Below, piece by piece: positions 46,393-56,284 of a stretch of 64,000 nt of DNA. Within the stretch, counting starts at the first letter, position 1. Each line of letters begins with the position of its first letter. Under the pieces are notes generated by a model. It worked only from the letters and a program-made list of their open reading frames with translations. It was not told where the DNA came from and did not search any database. The DNA comes from Gluconacetobacter johannae (lineage in GTDB: Bacteria; Pseudomonadota; Alphaproteobacteria; Acetobacterales; Acetobacteraceae). The DNA lies in the NCBI RefSeq assembly GCF_025994435.1, contig NZ_BAQK01000060.1, forward strand, positions 1 through 64,000, given 5' to 3'. The translations under genes were made by a program, and so were the position numbers.

Positions 46393-48048
46393 ATGGATCG
46401 ACACCACCAGGTTCCGTCCAGTTCGGTCCAGGTGCTGTCCGTCGCGTCCGAGATGTTTCCCTTCGTCAAGACCGGGGGGCTCGGCGACGTCGTCGGTTCG
46501 CTGCCCGTGGCCTTGCGGGCCGAGGGCGTGGCGGTCGCGACCCTGCTGCCGGGGTATCCCGCAGTGCTCGATGCACTGGAAGGTCCGGTCCGGGTGGCCG
46601 AGATGACGCCGTTGCCGGGGGTCGAAGTCGCCCTGCTGGAAGGCACGGCGGCGGGCCACCGCCTGCTGGTGGTGGACAGCCCCGCCCTGTTCCGGCGCAA
46701 GGGCAACCCCTATCTGGGCCCCGATGGCGTGGACTGGCCGGACAACGGCGTCCGCTTCGCAACCTTGTCGCGCGTGGCGGCCACGATCGCGCAGGGGCAT
46801 GTCGCCGCGTGTAGGCCCGACCTGGTGCTGGCCCATGACTGGCAGGCCGGCCTGACGGCCGCCTACCTGCATTATGACGGGCAGCCGGCGGCGCCGGTCG
46901 TCCATACCATCCACAATCTCGCGTTCCAGGGGCGCTTTCCCGCGCGGGACCTGGAACGCTTCGGCCTGCCGCCTCATGCTTTCGCCATGGACGGCGTGGA
47001 ATATCACGGCGATATCGGGTTCCTGAAGGCAGGGCTGCATTTCGCCACCTGGATCACCACCGTGTCGCCGACCTATGCGCGTGAAATCCAGAAGCCGGAA
47101 TGGGGGATGGGGCTGGACGGCCTGCTGCGTAGCCGGTCGGACCGTCTGGTTGGCATCCTGAATGGAATCGACACGGACGATTGGAACCCCGCGACCGACC
47201 CGGCCGTGCTGTTCCCCTACCAGGTGGGCGATTTCCGGGCGCGCCGGCCGAACAAGCGCGCGTTCCAGGCCGAATTCGGCCTGCGTCAGGATCCGGATGT
47301 CTTCCTGCTGGGCCTGGTCAGCCGCCTGACCGGGCAGAAAGGGGTCGATATCCTGGCCGACGTCGTGCCGCGCATCCTGGACGACCGGACGCAACTGGTC
47401 GTCGTCGGCAGCGGCGAGGCGGCGATGGAGCAGACCTTCGCCCGCCTGTCCCGCCGGTTTTCCGATCGCCTGGCCTGCCATATCGGCTACAGCGAACAGC
47501 TGGGCCATCGCCTGCAGGCGTCGGCCGACAGCCTGCTGATCCCGTCGCGGTTCGAACCCTGCGGCCTGACGCAGCTCTGCGCCAGCCGGTACGGGTGCGT
47601 GCCCATCGCCTCGCGCGTGGGCGGGCTGGCCGACACGATCATCGACGCCAACGCGGCGGCGATGTCGTGCGACGCGGCGACCGGCTTCCTGTTCTTCCCC
47701 ACCGATCCCGATACGCTGGTCGCCGCGATCGAGCGCGGCGGCGCGATGTTCCGCGACCCGCAACGCTGGTCGCACCTGCAACGCAACGGCGCGCACTACG
47801 ACGTTTCGTGGCGGCACAAGGCGCGGGAGTACGCGCAACTGTTCCGCCGGGTGCTGGGACGCAACGACGCCGCAGCTTCGGGCGCGGAGAAGGACATCAT
47901 CCTGTCGCGGCGCGGCGCACACGGGCGACGGCCATGGCCACCCGGCCCGCCGGGCGCCGACATGCCGTCGCGGACCGGGCGCCTGGCCCGGCAGGCGGCG
48001 CGACGGTCGCGGGTGCGGGCCCACGATCCGTTTGTCCGGTCGCATTGA
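46393..48048 (+). CDS. glgA: Glycogen synthase GlgA (ADP-glucose type) with C-terminal extension
   Basis: 551 residues, against about 480 for the family. The GT5 signatures are intact: KTGGLGDVVGSLP at the N-terminus, HDWQAGLTAAYL, and the catalytic RFEPCGLTQL block. The last 60 or so residues (from about 490) are Arg/Pro-rich and not part of the fold. Start ATG 46393, preceded by AGGAAGG. It extends alpha-1,4-glucan from ADP-glucose. It heads a same-strand cluster through treY with short gaps or overlaps. glgC (ADP-glucose synthase) is not in the window. Confidence 0.94.
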   Translation: MDRHHQVPSSSVQVLSVASEMFPFVKTGGLGDVVGSLPVALRAEGVAVATLLPGYPAVLDALEGPVRVAEMTPLPGVEVALLEGTAAGHRLLVVDSPALFRRKGNPYLGPDGVDWPDNGVRFATLSRVAATIAQGHVAACRPDLVLAHDWQAGLTAAYLHYDGQPAAPVVHTIHNLAFQGRFPARDLERFGLPPHAFAMDGVEYHGDIGFLKAGLHFATWITTVSPTYAREIQKPEWGMGLDGLLRSRSDRLVGILNGIDTDDWNPATDPAVLFPYQVGDFRARRPNKRAFQAEFGLRQDPDVFLLGLVSRLTGQKGVDILADVVPRILDDRTQLVVVGSGEAAMEQTFARLSRRFSDRLACHIGYSEQLGHRLQASADSLLIPSRFEPCGLTQLCASRYGCVPIASRVGGLADTIIDANAAAMSCDAATGFLFFPTDPDTLVAAIERGGAMFRDPQRWSHLQRNGAHYDVSWRHKAREYAQLFRRVLGRNDAAASGAEKDIILSRRGAHGRRPWPPGPPGADMPSRTGRLARQAARRSRVRAHDPFVRSH

Positions 48049-48111
48049 TCCCGCCACCGCCCCGCGCCTTCCCCGCCGACGCCCGATGCTCGCCAGACGG
48101 AATCCCGCCTC

Positions 48112-50331
48112 ATGAATGCTGCCCGGACTGACAGTGCCTATCTCCTGCCCCCCGGGACCGAGGATCTGCTTCGCGGCGTCTGCGCCGATCCGTTTTCGGT
48201 GCTGGGACGCCACGCACATGGACGCAACGACATCGTGCGGGCCTTCTGCCCCGATGCGCGGGCCGTCAAGCTGGTGGTGCCGCGGCCGCGCTCGGCCCCC
48301 GTGGAACGCGCGATGCGCCGCGTCGACGACCGGGGGCTGTATGTCGGCACCGTGCCGGCGGGCGCGTCATACCGGCTGAAGATCGGCTGGGCCGACGGGT
48401 GGGAGGAAACCGAGGATCCCTATTCCTTCGGCCTGCTGCTGGGCGATCTGGACCTGCACCTGTTCACCGAGGGGCGGCATCGCGACCTCGATCGCGTCAT
48501 GGGCGCCCAGGTGATGGACATCGGCGGCGTGACGGGCGTGCGCTTCGCCCTGTGGGCGCCCAACGCCTTCCGCGTGTCCGTCATCGGCGACTTCAACGTC
48601 TGGGACGGGCGTCGCCACCCGATGCGCCTGCGCCACGCGGCCGGGATCTGGGAATTGTTCATCCCGCGCATCGGCCCCGGCGAACGCTACAAGTACGAGA
48701 TCCTGGACCAGGACCGCCGCCTGCTGCCGCCGAAGGCCGACCCGATGGCCCTGGCGACGGAACGGCCGCCGGCCACGGCCTCGGTCGTCGTCGATCCGCA
48801 GCTTTTCCCGTGGGACGACGAGGCGTGGATGAACGGCCGCGCCGCCCGGCAGGCGGACTCGGCCCCGTTGTCGATCTATGAAGTGCACGCGGCCTCGTGG
48901 CGGCGGCCGGAGGGCGACCCGGCCGGCATCATGCGCTGGGACGAGCTGGAACGGACGCTGATCCCCTATGTCGTGGATATGGGGTTCAGCCATATCGAAC
49001 TGATGCCGATCATGGAGCATCCGTTCGGCGGGTCGTGGGGGTACCAGACGCTGGGGCTGTACGCGCCCTCGGCCCGCTACGGATCGCCCGCGCAGTTCGC
49101 CTCGTTCGTGAATGCCTGCCATCGGGCGGGGCTGGGCGTCATCCTGGACTGGGTGCCGGCGCATTTTCCCGCCGACACGCACGGCCTGGCCCGGTTCGAC
49201 GGGTCATGCCTGTACGAGCACGAGGACCGTCGGGAAGGGTTTCATCCCGACTGGCACACGCTGATCTACAATTTCGGCCGGCACGAGGTCAGCGGCTTCC
49301 TGATCGGCAGCGCGCTGATGTGGCTGCAACGCTATCATGTGGACGGGCTGCGGGTCGATGCGGTGGCGTCGATGCTCTATCGCGACTACAGCCGCGAGGA
49401 AGGCGAATGGATCTCGAACATCCATGGCGGGCGCGAGAATCTGGAGGCCATCCAGTTCCTGCGCGACCTGAACACCTCGGTGGCCCAGTATTGTCCCTCG
49501 GCCATGGTGATCGCCGAGGAATCCACCGCCTGGCCGGGGGTCAGCCGGCCGGTCGCCGATGGCGGGCTCGGCTTCGCCTATAAATGGAACATGGGGTGGA
49601 TGCACGACACCTTGCAGTACATGTCGCGCGACCCGCTCTGGCGGCGCTACCACCACTCCGAAATCATGTTCGGCCTGTACTACGCCTTTTCGGAACGGTT
49701 CATCCTGCCGCTGTCGCATGACGAGGTGGTGCACGGCAAGGGGTCGCTGCTGTCGCGCATGCCGGGCGACGACTGGCGGAAGCATGCGGGGATGCGGGCC
49801 TATTTCGCCTTCATGTGGGCGCATCCGGGCAAGAAGCTGCTGTTCATGGGCGGCGAACTGGCGCAGGTCCATGAATGGCACGCCGACGGCGAACTCGACT
49901 GGCGCGGGCTGGGCAACCCGATGGCGCGCGGGGTGCAGGCGCTGGTCCGCGATGTCAACCGCCTCTATCGCGTCCTTCCGGCCCTGCACCGCGAGGATTC
50001 CGTGCCGCAGGGCTTCGCCTGGGTCATCGGCGACGACAGCGACAATGCCGTCTTCGCGTGGCTGCGGCTGGCCCATGGCGCGCCGCCGGTGCTGGTGGTG
50101 TGCAACATGACGCCGGTGCCGCGCCCCTTCTATCGCGTGGGCGTGCCCGTGCCGGGGTACTGGCGGGAAATGCTCAATACCGACGCACAGGATTACGAGG
50201 GGTCGGGGGTTGGAAACGAGGGCGGCGTCCACACGACGCCCGACGCCGCGCATGGCTATGCCCAGTCCTGCGTCCTGACGCTGCCGCCGCTGGCGGTGCT
50301 GTACCTGTCGCCCGACGGGGGCCACGCATGA
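48112..50331 (+). CDS. glgB: 1,4-alpha-glucan branching enzyme GlgB
   Basis: 739 residues. N-terminal carbohydrate-binding modules precede the GH13 barrel. Catalytic residues are visible: nucleophile Asp in HVDGLRVDAVASMLY, acid Glu in VIAEESTAWPG and transition-state Asp in LPLSHDEVVHGKGSLL. It makes alpha-1,6 branches in glycogen. It overlaps glgX by 4 bases (ATGA), so translation is coupled. Confidence 0.96.
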   Translation: MNAARTDSAYLLPPGTEDLLRGVCADPFSVLGRHAHGRNDIVRAFCPDARAVKLVVPRPRSAPVERAMRRVDDRGLYVGTVPAGASYRLKIGWADGWEETEDPYSFGLLLGDLDLHLFTEGRHRDLDRVMGAQVMDIGGVTGVRFALWAPNAFRVSVIGDFNVWDGRRHPMRLRHAAGIWELFIPRIGPGERYKYEILDQDRRLLPPKADPMALATERPPATASVVVDPQLFPWDDEAWMNGRAARQADSAPLSIYEVHAASWRRPEGDPAGIMRWDELERTLIPYVVDMGFSHIELMPIMEHPFGGSWGYQTLGLYAPSARYGSPAQFASFVNACHRAGLGVILDWVPAHFPADTHGLARFDGSCLYEHEDRREGFHPDWHTLIYNFGRHEVSGFLIGSALMWLQRYHVDGLRVDAVASMLYRDYSREEGEWISNIHGGRENLEAIQFLRDLNTSVAQYCPSAMVIAEESTAWPGVSRPVADGGLGFAYKWNMGWMHDTLQYMSRDPLWRRYHHSEIMFGLYYAFSERFILPLSHDEVVHGKGSLLSRMPGDDWRKHAGMRAYFAFMWAHPGKKLLFMGGELAQVHEWHADGELDWRGLGNPMARGVQALVRDVNRLYRVLPALHREDSVPQGFAWVIGDDSDNAVFAWLRLAHGAPPVLVVCNMTPVPRPFYRVGVPVPGYWREMLNTDAQDYEGSGVGNEGGVHTTPDAAHGYAQSCVLTLPPLAVLYLSPDGGHA

Positions 50332-52436
50332 TGCGCTTTCCCGCGCGCCTGACGGCGGGGTCCAACATGCCCCTGGGCGCGACATGGGATGGTCTGGGCG
50401 TCAATTTCGCGGTGTTTTCGGCCAATGCGGTGCGGATCGACCTGTGCATCTTCGACCCCTCCGGCCGGCGGGAAATCGCGCGTTTCGAACTGCCCGAACG
50501 TACCGATGAGGTCTGGCACGGCTACCTGCCGGACGCGCGGCCCGGCCTGCTGTACGGATTTCGCGCCTATGGCCCCTACGAGCCGCTGCGCGGCCACCGG
50601 TTCAACCCGCACAAGCTGCTGATCGACCCCTATGCCCGCGCCCTGCACGGGCAGCTCAGCTGGTCGGATTCGCTGTTCGGCTACCGGATCAACTCGCCGC
50701 GCGTGGATCTGTCGATCGACCGGCGCGACAGCGCGCCGGCGATGCCGAAATGCGTGGTCACCAACGACGCCTTCAATTGGGGCGACGACCGGCGACCGGG
50801 CGTGCCGTGGGACCGCACGGTCATCATGGAGGCGCATCTGCGCGGCCTGACCATGCGGCGGGGCGATCTGCTGCCGGTGGAACGCGGCACCTTCCGCGCC
50901 CTGACCGACCCGCAACTGATCGACCACCTGCTGCGGCTGGGCATCACGACGCTGGAGCTGATGCCCATCCACGCCTACGTCAAGGACCGGTTCCTGCTGG
51001 AACGGGGGCTGACGAACTACTGGGGGTACAACACGCTGGCGTTCTTCGCCCCCCATGCCGGCTATCTGGCCGAGGGCTCGCCCCACGAGGTCCGGACCGC
51101 GATCCGCCGCCTGCACGCGGCCGGGATCGAAGTGATTCTGGACGTCGTCTACAACCATACCTGCGAAGGGAGCGAACTGGGGCCCACCCTGTGCTATCGC
51201 GGCCTGGACAATGCCAGCTATTACCGCCTGGTTCCCGAAGCCGAACGGCATCTCATCAACGATACCGGCTGCGGCAACACGCTGAACCTGTCGCATCCGC
51301 GCGTGTTGCAGATGGTGATGGATTCGCTGCGCCACTGGGCGCGCGATTTCCATGTCGACGGGTTCCGCTTCGACCTGTGCTCGACCCTCGGGCGGGAAAG
51401 CTACGGGTTCGACCAGTCCTGCGGGTTCTTCGACGTCCTGCGACAGGACCCGCTTCTCTCCACGCTGAAGCTGATCGCCGAACCGTGGGATCCGGGGCCG
51501 GGCGGCTACCAGCTTGGCAACCACCCGCCGGGCTTTGCCGAATGGAACGACCGGTTCCGCGACACGGTGCGGCGGTTCTGGCGCGGCGACGGGTTGCAGC
51601 GGGGGGACCTGGCGGCGCGGCTCAGCGGGTCGGGCGACGTGTTCGACCGGCGCGGGCGGCGGCCGTGGAGTTCGCTGAATTTCGTGACCTCGCATGACGG
51701 GTTCACGTTGATGGACGTCGTCAGCTACGTCGAGCGTCACAATGACGCGAACGGCGAGAACGGGCAGGACGGCCATTCCGAGAATTACAGCGCCAACTGG
51801 GGCGTCGAGGGGCCGACCGACGACGCGGCGATCCTCGCCACGCGCGACCGGCTGAGGCGCGCCATGATGGCCACCCTGTTCCTGTCGCAGGGCACGCCGA
51901 TGATCCTGGCGGGCGACGAATTCGGGCAGACCCAGCACGGCAACAACAACGCCTATTGCCAGGACAACAATACGACATGGCTGGACTGGTCGCTGGCCGA
52001 GGACCCGGCCGGCCGGGCGCTGTGCGCCTTCGTGGCGCGGCTGGCGGCGGTGCGCGCCGCACATCCGTCGGTGCGCTGGGGCGGCTATCTGTATGGCCAT
52101 CGCGAGACCGAGCCCGGCCTGACCGACATCGCCTGGTTCGGCCCCGACGGCAATCCGATGACGCCCGCCTCCTGGAACGACGAAGGGGGCCGCGTGCTGG
52201 GCCTGTTGCGCTCGTGCACGGATGCTTGGAACGGGGTGGACACCACCTATCTGATCCTGAACGCGGGGGCCGAGGACGCACAGTGCAGCCTGCCGCCGGT
52301 GCCGGGGACATGGACGATGCTGGTGGACAGCGCCGACCCGGTGCGGGGCGAGGAATCACTGGGGCCGGTGACGCACTGGCGCGTTCCCGCACGCGGCGTC
52401 GTGCTGCTGGGGTTCGAGGCCCGGCGCAGGACATGA
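50328..52436 (+). CDS. glgX: Glycogen debranching enzyme GlgX
   Basis: 702 residues. CBM48 N-terminus (SNMPLGATWDGLGVNFAVFS) and GH13 barrel; nucleophile in FHVDGFRFDLCSTLGRES, acid in LIAEPWDPGPGG and NFVTSHDGFT. It hydrolyses alpha-1,6 links left after phosphorolysis. ATG 50328 overlaps the glgB stop. treZ follows after 10 bases. Confidence 0.95.
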   Translation: MMRFPARLTAGSNMPLGATWDGLGVNFAVFSANAVRIDLCIFDPSGRREIARFELPERTDEVWHGYLPDARPGLLYGFRAYGPYEPLRGHRFNPHKLLIDPYARALHGQLSWSDSLFGYRINSPRVDLSIDRRDSAPAMPKCVVTNDAFNWGDDRRPGVPWDRTVIMEAHLRGLTMRRGDLLPVERGTFRALTDPQLIDHLLRLGITTLELMPIHAYVKDRFLLERGLTNYWGYNTLAFFAPHAGYLAEGSPHEVRTAIRRLHAAGIEVILDVVYNHTCEGSELGPTLCYRGLDNASYYRLVPEAERHLINDTGCGNTLNLSHPRVLQMVMDSLRHWARDFHVDGFRFDLCSTLGRESYGFDQSCGFFDVLRQDPLLSTLKLIAEPWDPGPGGYQLGNHPPGFAEWNDRFRDTVRRFWRGDGLQRGDLAARLSGSGDVFDRRGRRPWSSLNFVTSHDGFTLMDVVSYVERHNDANGENGQDGHSENYSANWGVEGPTDDAAILATRDRLRRAMMATLFLSQGTPMILAGDEFGQTQHGNNNAYCQDNNTTWLDWSLAEDPAGRALCAFVARLAAVRAAHPSVRWGGYLYGHRETEPGLTDIAWFGPDGNPMTPASWNDEGGRVLGLLRSCTDAWNGVDTTYLILNAGAEDAQCSLPPVPGTWTMLVDSADPVRGEESLGPVTHWRVPARGVVLLGFEARRRT

Positions 52437-52461
52437 GGCGCAGGACATGAAGGGACCGGCC

Positions 52462-54225
52462 ATGCGTACGACCCACGCTTTCACCTGCATGTCGGGCGCC
52501 ACGCTGATCGGTCCGTCGCGCACGCGCTTTCGCCTGTGGGCGCCGTCCTGCGACGCGGTCGGGCTGGAAATCGAGGGCCTGCCGCCCATTTCGATGGACC
52601 GGCATGCCGAGGGCTGGTTCGGCGCCGTGGCGCCCTGCGGGGCCGGCGCGCGCTATCGCTATCGCGTGCGGCCCGACCTGGCGGTGCCCGACCCGGCGTC
52701 GCGCGCGCAGCCCGACGACGTCTTCGGCCCCAGCATGGTCGTCGACCCCCGGTCCTACGCCTGGGCGCACGCCGGCTGGCGCGGCCGGGCGTGGGAGGAA
52801 GCCGTCATCTATGAAATCCATGTCGGCGCGGCGGGCGGGTTTCGCGGGGTGCGGGACCGCCTCGCCGGCCTGGCGGCGCTGGGGATCACGGCGATCGAAC
52901 TGATGCCGCTGTCGGAATTCCCCGGTGGCCGCAACTGGGGCTATGACGGGGTGCTGCCCTATGCGCCGGAATCGGCCTACGGCACGCCGGACGAGCTTAA
53001 GGCGCTGATCGACCATGCCCACGGGCTGGGGATGATGGTCTTCCTCGATGTCGTTTACAATCATTTCGGGCCGGACGGAAATTTCCTGGCCAGCTACGCG
53101 GCGCCGTTCTTTCGCCACGACCGCGCGACCCCGTGGGGGGTGGCCATTGATTTCCGGCTGCCGCAGGTGCGGACCTATTTCATCGAAAACGCGTTGTACT
53201 GGCTGATGGAATTCCGGTTCGACGGATTGCGCCTGGACGCCGTCCACGCGATCGTCGAACAGGACTGGCTGGTGGATCTGGCCGCCCGCGTCCGTGCCGA
53301 GACCGAACCCGGCCGCCATGTGCACCTGATCCTGGAAAACGAGAACAACGACGCCGCCCTGCTGGGCATGGGGTTCGCCGCGCAGTGGAACGATGATGGC
53401 CACAACGCCCTGCATGTGCTGCTGACCGGCGAGGATGAGGGATATTACAGGAATTTTTCCCAGGACCCGGCGGCCGACCTGGCCCGCGTGCTGGGGCAGG
53501 GGTTTGCGTTCCAGGGCCAGATGTTCCCGACGCTCGGCCGGCCGCGCGGCACGCCTTCGGCCGGCCTGCCGCCCAGCGCGTTCGTGCTGTTCCTGCAGAA
53601 TCACGACCAGATCGGCAACCGCGCCATGGGCGAACGGCTGACCGCCCTGGCCGATCCGCACGCGCTGGCGGCGGCCTATGCGCTGCTGCTGCTGTCGCCG
53701 CAGATCCCGCTGATGTTCATGGGCGAGGAATGGGGATCGCGCCGGCCGTTCCAGTTCTTCACCAGCCATGTGCCCGAACTGGGCCGGATCGTCCGCGACG
53801 GCAGGCGCCGCGAATTCGCCGCCTTCGCCCATTTCAGCGACCCCGCGCGCCGCGAGACGATCCCCGATCCGAACGATCCCGCGACTTTCGCGGCCTCGGC
53901 CCTCGATGTGGCCGAGGCCGGGGCGGCGGCGTGCCGGGAGTGGCTGGCGCTGACCCGGACGCTGCTGGCGTTGCGCTTCCGCCATGTCGTGCCGCGCCTG
54001 CGCGGGGCGCGCGGTCTGGAGTCCGTGCCCATCGGGCCGGCCGCCGTGGCCGCGCGATGGGTGATGGGGGATGATGCGGTGCTGGCGATCGCGCTCAATC
54101 TGGGCGATGCGGCGGTCGATCTGCCGCCCGGCTTCGCCGGGCCGCTGCTGTTCGGCTCGCCCGATCCGCATGCGCTGCCGCCGCGCGGCGTCACGGTGCG
54201 CCTGACCGAGGCCGGCCATGAGTGA
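52462..54225 (+). CDS. treZ: Malto-oligosyltrehalose trehalohydrolase TreZ
   Basis: 587 residues from ATG 52462 (AAGGGA 6 bases upstream); an in-frame ATG at 52447 is an alternative. N-terminal all-beta domain (TRFRLWAPSCDAVGLEIEG), GH13 nucleophile in FRFDGLRLDAVHAI, acid in LILENENNDAALL and LFLQNHDQIGNRA, which is typical for TreZ. It releases trehalose from the maltooligosyl-trehalose made by TreY. malQ starts 8 bases before its stop. Confidence 0.93.
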   Translation: MRTTHAFTCMSGATLIGPSRTRFRLWAPSCDAVGLEIEGLPPISMDRHAEGWFGAVAPCGAGARYRYRVRPDLAVPDPASRAQPDDVFGPSMVVDPRSYAWAHAGWRGRAWEEAVIYEIHVGAAGGFRGVRDRLAGLAALGITAIELMPLSEFPGGRNWGYDGVLPYAPESAYGTPDELKALIDHAHGLGMMVFLDVVYNHFGPDGNFLASYAAPFFRHDRATPWGVAIDFRLPQVRTYFIENALYWLMEFRFDGLRLDAVHAIVEQDWLVDLAARVRAETEPGRHVHLILENENNDAALLGMGFAAQWNDDGHNALHVLLTGEDEGYYRNFSQDPAADLARVLGQGFAFQGQMFPTLGRPRGTPSAGLPPSAFVLFLQNHDQIGNRAMGERLTALADPHALAAAYALLLLSPQIPLMFMGEEWGSRRPFQFFTSHVPELGRIVRDGRRREFAAFAHFSDPARRETIPDPNDPATFAASALDVAEAGAAACREWLALTRTLLALRFRHVVPRLRGARGLESVPIGPAAVAARWVMGDDAVLAIALNLGDAAVDLPPGFAGPLLFGSPDPHALPPRGVTVRLTEAGHE

Positions 54226-56284
54226 TCCATCGCTACAGGCGCGGGCGCGGCAGGCGGGGCTGGCCACGTCCTGGCGGGGCACGGACGGGAAAATGCACCG
54301 GGTCAGTGCGGACAGCCTGCGTAGCCTGCTGCGGGTGCTGGAGGGCGGGCGCGCGTCGGCGGGCGGGGCCGGCCTGCCGGCGCTGGTCGTCGGGCAGGTC
54401 GATGTCGCCACGCCGCTGCCCCCGTTCGCGGTCTCGGTGGCGGCGGACGGCACGGTGCCGTTCCGGCTGGTGTTCGAGGACGGCGAAACCCTGTCCGGTC
54501 GTGCCGCGCTGTCCGCCGACGGGCGGGTCGTGCTGCCCGCCGTGAAGCGGATCGGGTATCACACGCTGGACATCGGGCCGGGGCGGACGATCCTGGCGAT
54601 GGCGCCCCCGTCGTGCCGGACGGTGCGCGAACGCGCGGGCAACGGCGGAGGGCGGGCCTGGGGAATTGCGGCCCAGATCTATGGCCTGCGCGCGCCGGGC
54701 GATGGCGGCATCGGCCATTTCGGCGCCCTGGCCAGCCTGGCGCGGCAGGCGGCCACCGCCGGGGCCGATGCGCTGGCGATCAGCCCTGTCCATGCCATGT
54801 TCGCCGCCCGTCCGGACCAGTACAGCCCCTATTCGCCGTCCAGCCGGCTGTTCCTCAACACCCTGCTGGCGGATGCGTGCTGCTGGTTCCAGCCCCATGA
54901 CGTGGCCTTGTCGGTACGCCGGCAGGGCATTCCCGAGGGGGCGCTGAAACAGCTTGAGGACGCGCCGCTGATCGACTGGCCGCGCGCGGCGGCCCTGCGG
55001 CTTCAGATCCTGCGCGGCCTGTATGACGACCATGTCCGCGCCCTGCCACCCGCCGAGATGACGGCATTCGTCCAGGCGCAGGGCCGCGCGCTGCACCAGC
55101 ACGCGGTGTTCGAGGCGCTGCATGCCCAGCAGTTGCAGCGCGGCCCCAGGGGTGGAAACTGGCGCATCTGGCCGACGGCCCTGCGTAATCCCGACAGTCC
55201 GGAAGTCGCGCGCTTTGCCGAGGAACGCCAGCACGAGGTCGGGTTTCACCTGTTCCTGCAATGGCTGGCGGCCCGCAGCCTGGGGCAGGCGGGCCGCGCC
55301 GCGCAGGAGGCGGGGATGAAGATCGGCCTGATCGCCGACCTGGCGGTGGGCACCGACCCGTCCGGCAGCCAGTGCTGGATGCGCCAGGACGAATTCCTGA
55401 TCGGCGCGTCGGTGGGCGCGCCGCCGGACCCGCTGGGCCCGATCGGGCAGAACTGGGGCCTGACGACATTTTCGCCCGGCGGCATGCAGGCCCACGGCTA
55501 TCGCGCCTTCATCGAGACGCTACGGGCCGCCTTCGCCCGCCAGGGCGGCGTGCGGATCGACCATGTGATGGGCCTGGAGCGGCTGTGGATCATTCCCGAC
55601 GGCGGCGCGCCGACCGACGGCGCCTACCTGTGCTTCCCGCGCCAGGACCTGATGCGTCTGGTGGCGCTGGAATCGTACCGGCACGACGCCATCGTGATCG
55701 GCGAGGACCTGGGCACCGTGTCGGCCGATTATCGCCGCCATGCCGAGCGGCGGGCGATCATGGGCATGAACGTGCTGTGGTTCCAGCGCGACCGGGCGGG
55801 CGGCTTCATGCCCGCGGCGCGATGGAACCGGAACGCGGCGGCGATGACCAGCACCCACGATCTGCCGACCGTCTCGGGCTGGTGGCTGGGCACGGATATC
55901 GGCTGGCGCAAGGCGTTGCGCCAGCTTCCGAAGGGGGCGCGGGTCGAGGACGCGCTGGCGGCGCGCGATCACGACCGCGCGGCCCTGTGGGCGGTGCTCC
56001 ATACCGGGGGCGAGCCCAGCCCCATGCCCCCGGTCACCGAGGAGGGCGCGCGCATCGTGGCGGACGCGGCGGCGCGTTTCATCGGGATAACGCCCTCGCC
56101 GCTGGCGATCCTGCCGCTGGAGGACGTGCTTGGCCTGATCGAGCAGCCCAACCTGCCCGGCACCGTCACGGGCCATCCGAACTGGCAGCGCCGCTATCCC
56201 GGCGGGCGGGACCTCGCGCTGCTCTCGCGGCCCGAGGCCGCCCGCCGGCTGGGCCTGCTGCGTGACGGCAGGCGCGCCACATGA
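54218..56284 (+). CDS. malQ: 4-alpha-glucanotransferase MalQ
   Basis: 688 residues of GH77. Nucleophile in GGVRIDHVMGLERLWIIP, acid in VIGEDLGTVSADYR and STHDLPTVSGWW are all standard. It disproportionates maltooligosaccharides, supplying chains long enough for TreY. ATG 54218 overlaps treZ by 8 bases and the stop overlaps treY by 4, a tightly coupled trio. Confidence 0.94.
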   Translation: MSDPSLQARARQAGLATSWRGTDGKMHRVSADSLRSLLRVLEGGRASAGGAGLPALVVGQVDVATPLPPFAVSVAADGTVPFRLVFEDGETLSGRAALSADGRVVLPAVKRIGYHTLDIGPGRTILAMAPPSCRTVRERAGNGGGRAWGIAAQIYGLRAPGDGGIGHFGALASLARQAATAGADALAISPVHAMFAARPDQYSPYSPSSRLFLNTLLADACCWFQPHDVALSVRRQGIPEGALKQLEDAPLIDWPRAAALRLQILRGLYDDHVRALPPAEMTAFVQAQGRALHQHAVFEALHAQQLQRGPRGGNWRIWPTALRNPDSPEVARFAEERQHEVGFHLFLQWLAARSLGQAGRAAQEAGMKIGLIADLAVGTDPSGSQCWMRQDEFLIGASVGAPPDPLGPIGQNWGLTTFSPGGMQAHGYRAFIETLRAAFARQGGVRIDHVMGLERLWIIPDGGAPTDGAYLCFPRQDLMRLVALESYRHDAIVIGEDLGTVSADYRRHAERRAIMGMNVLWFQRDRAGGFMPAARWNRNAAAMTSTHDLPTVSGWWLGTDIGWRKALRQLPKGARVEDALAARDHDRAALWAVLHTGGEPSPMPPVTEEGARIVADAAARFIGITPSPLAILPLEDVLGLIEQPNLPGTVTGHPNWQRRYPGGRDLALLSRPEAARRLGLLRDGRRAT

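Noticed and set aside
51721..54453. 910-codon reverse-strand open frame across glgX, treZ and malQ
   Set aside because: Composition (Arg/Gly/Pro/Gln-rich with no fold signature) and position antisense to three clear enzymes show it is a shadow frame, like the other long reverse frames in this GC-rich window.
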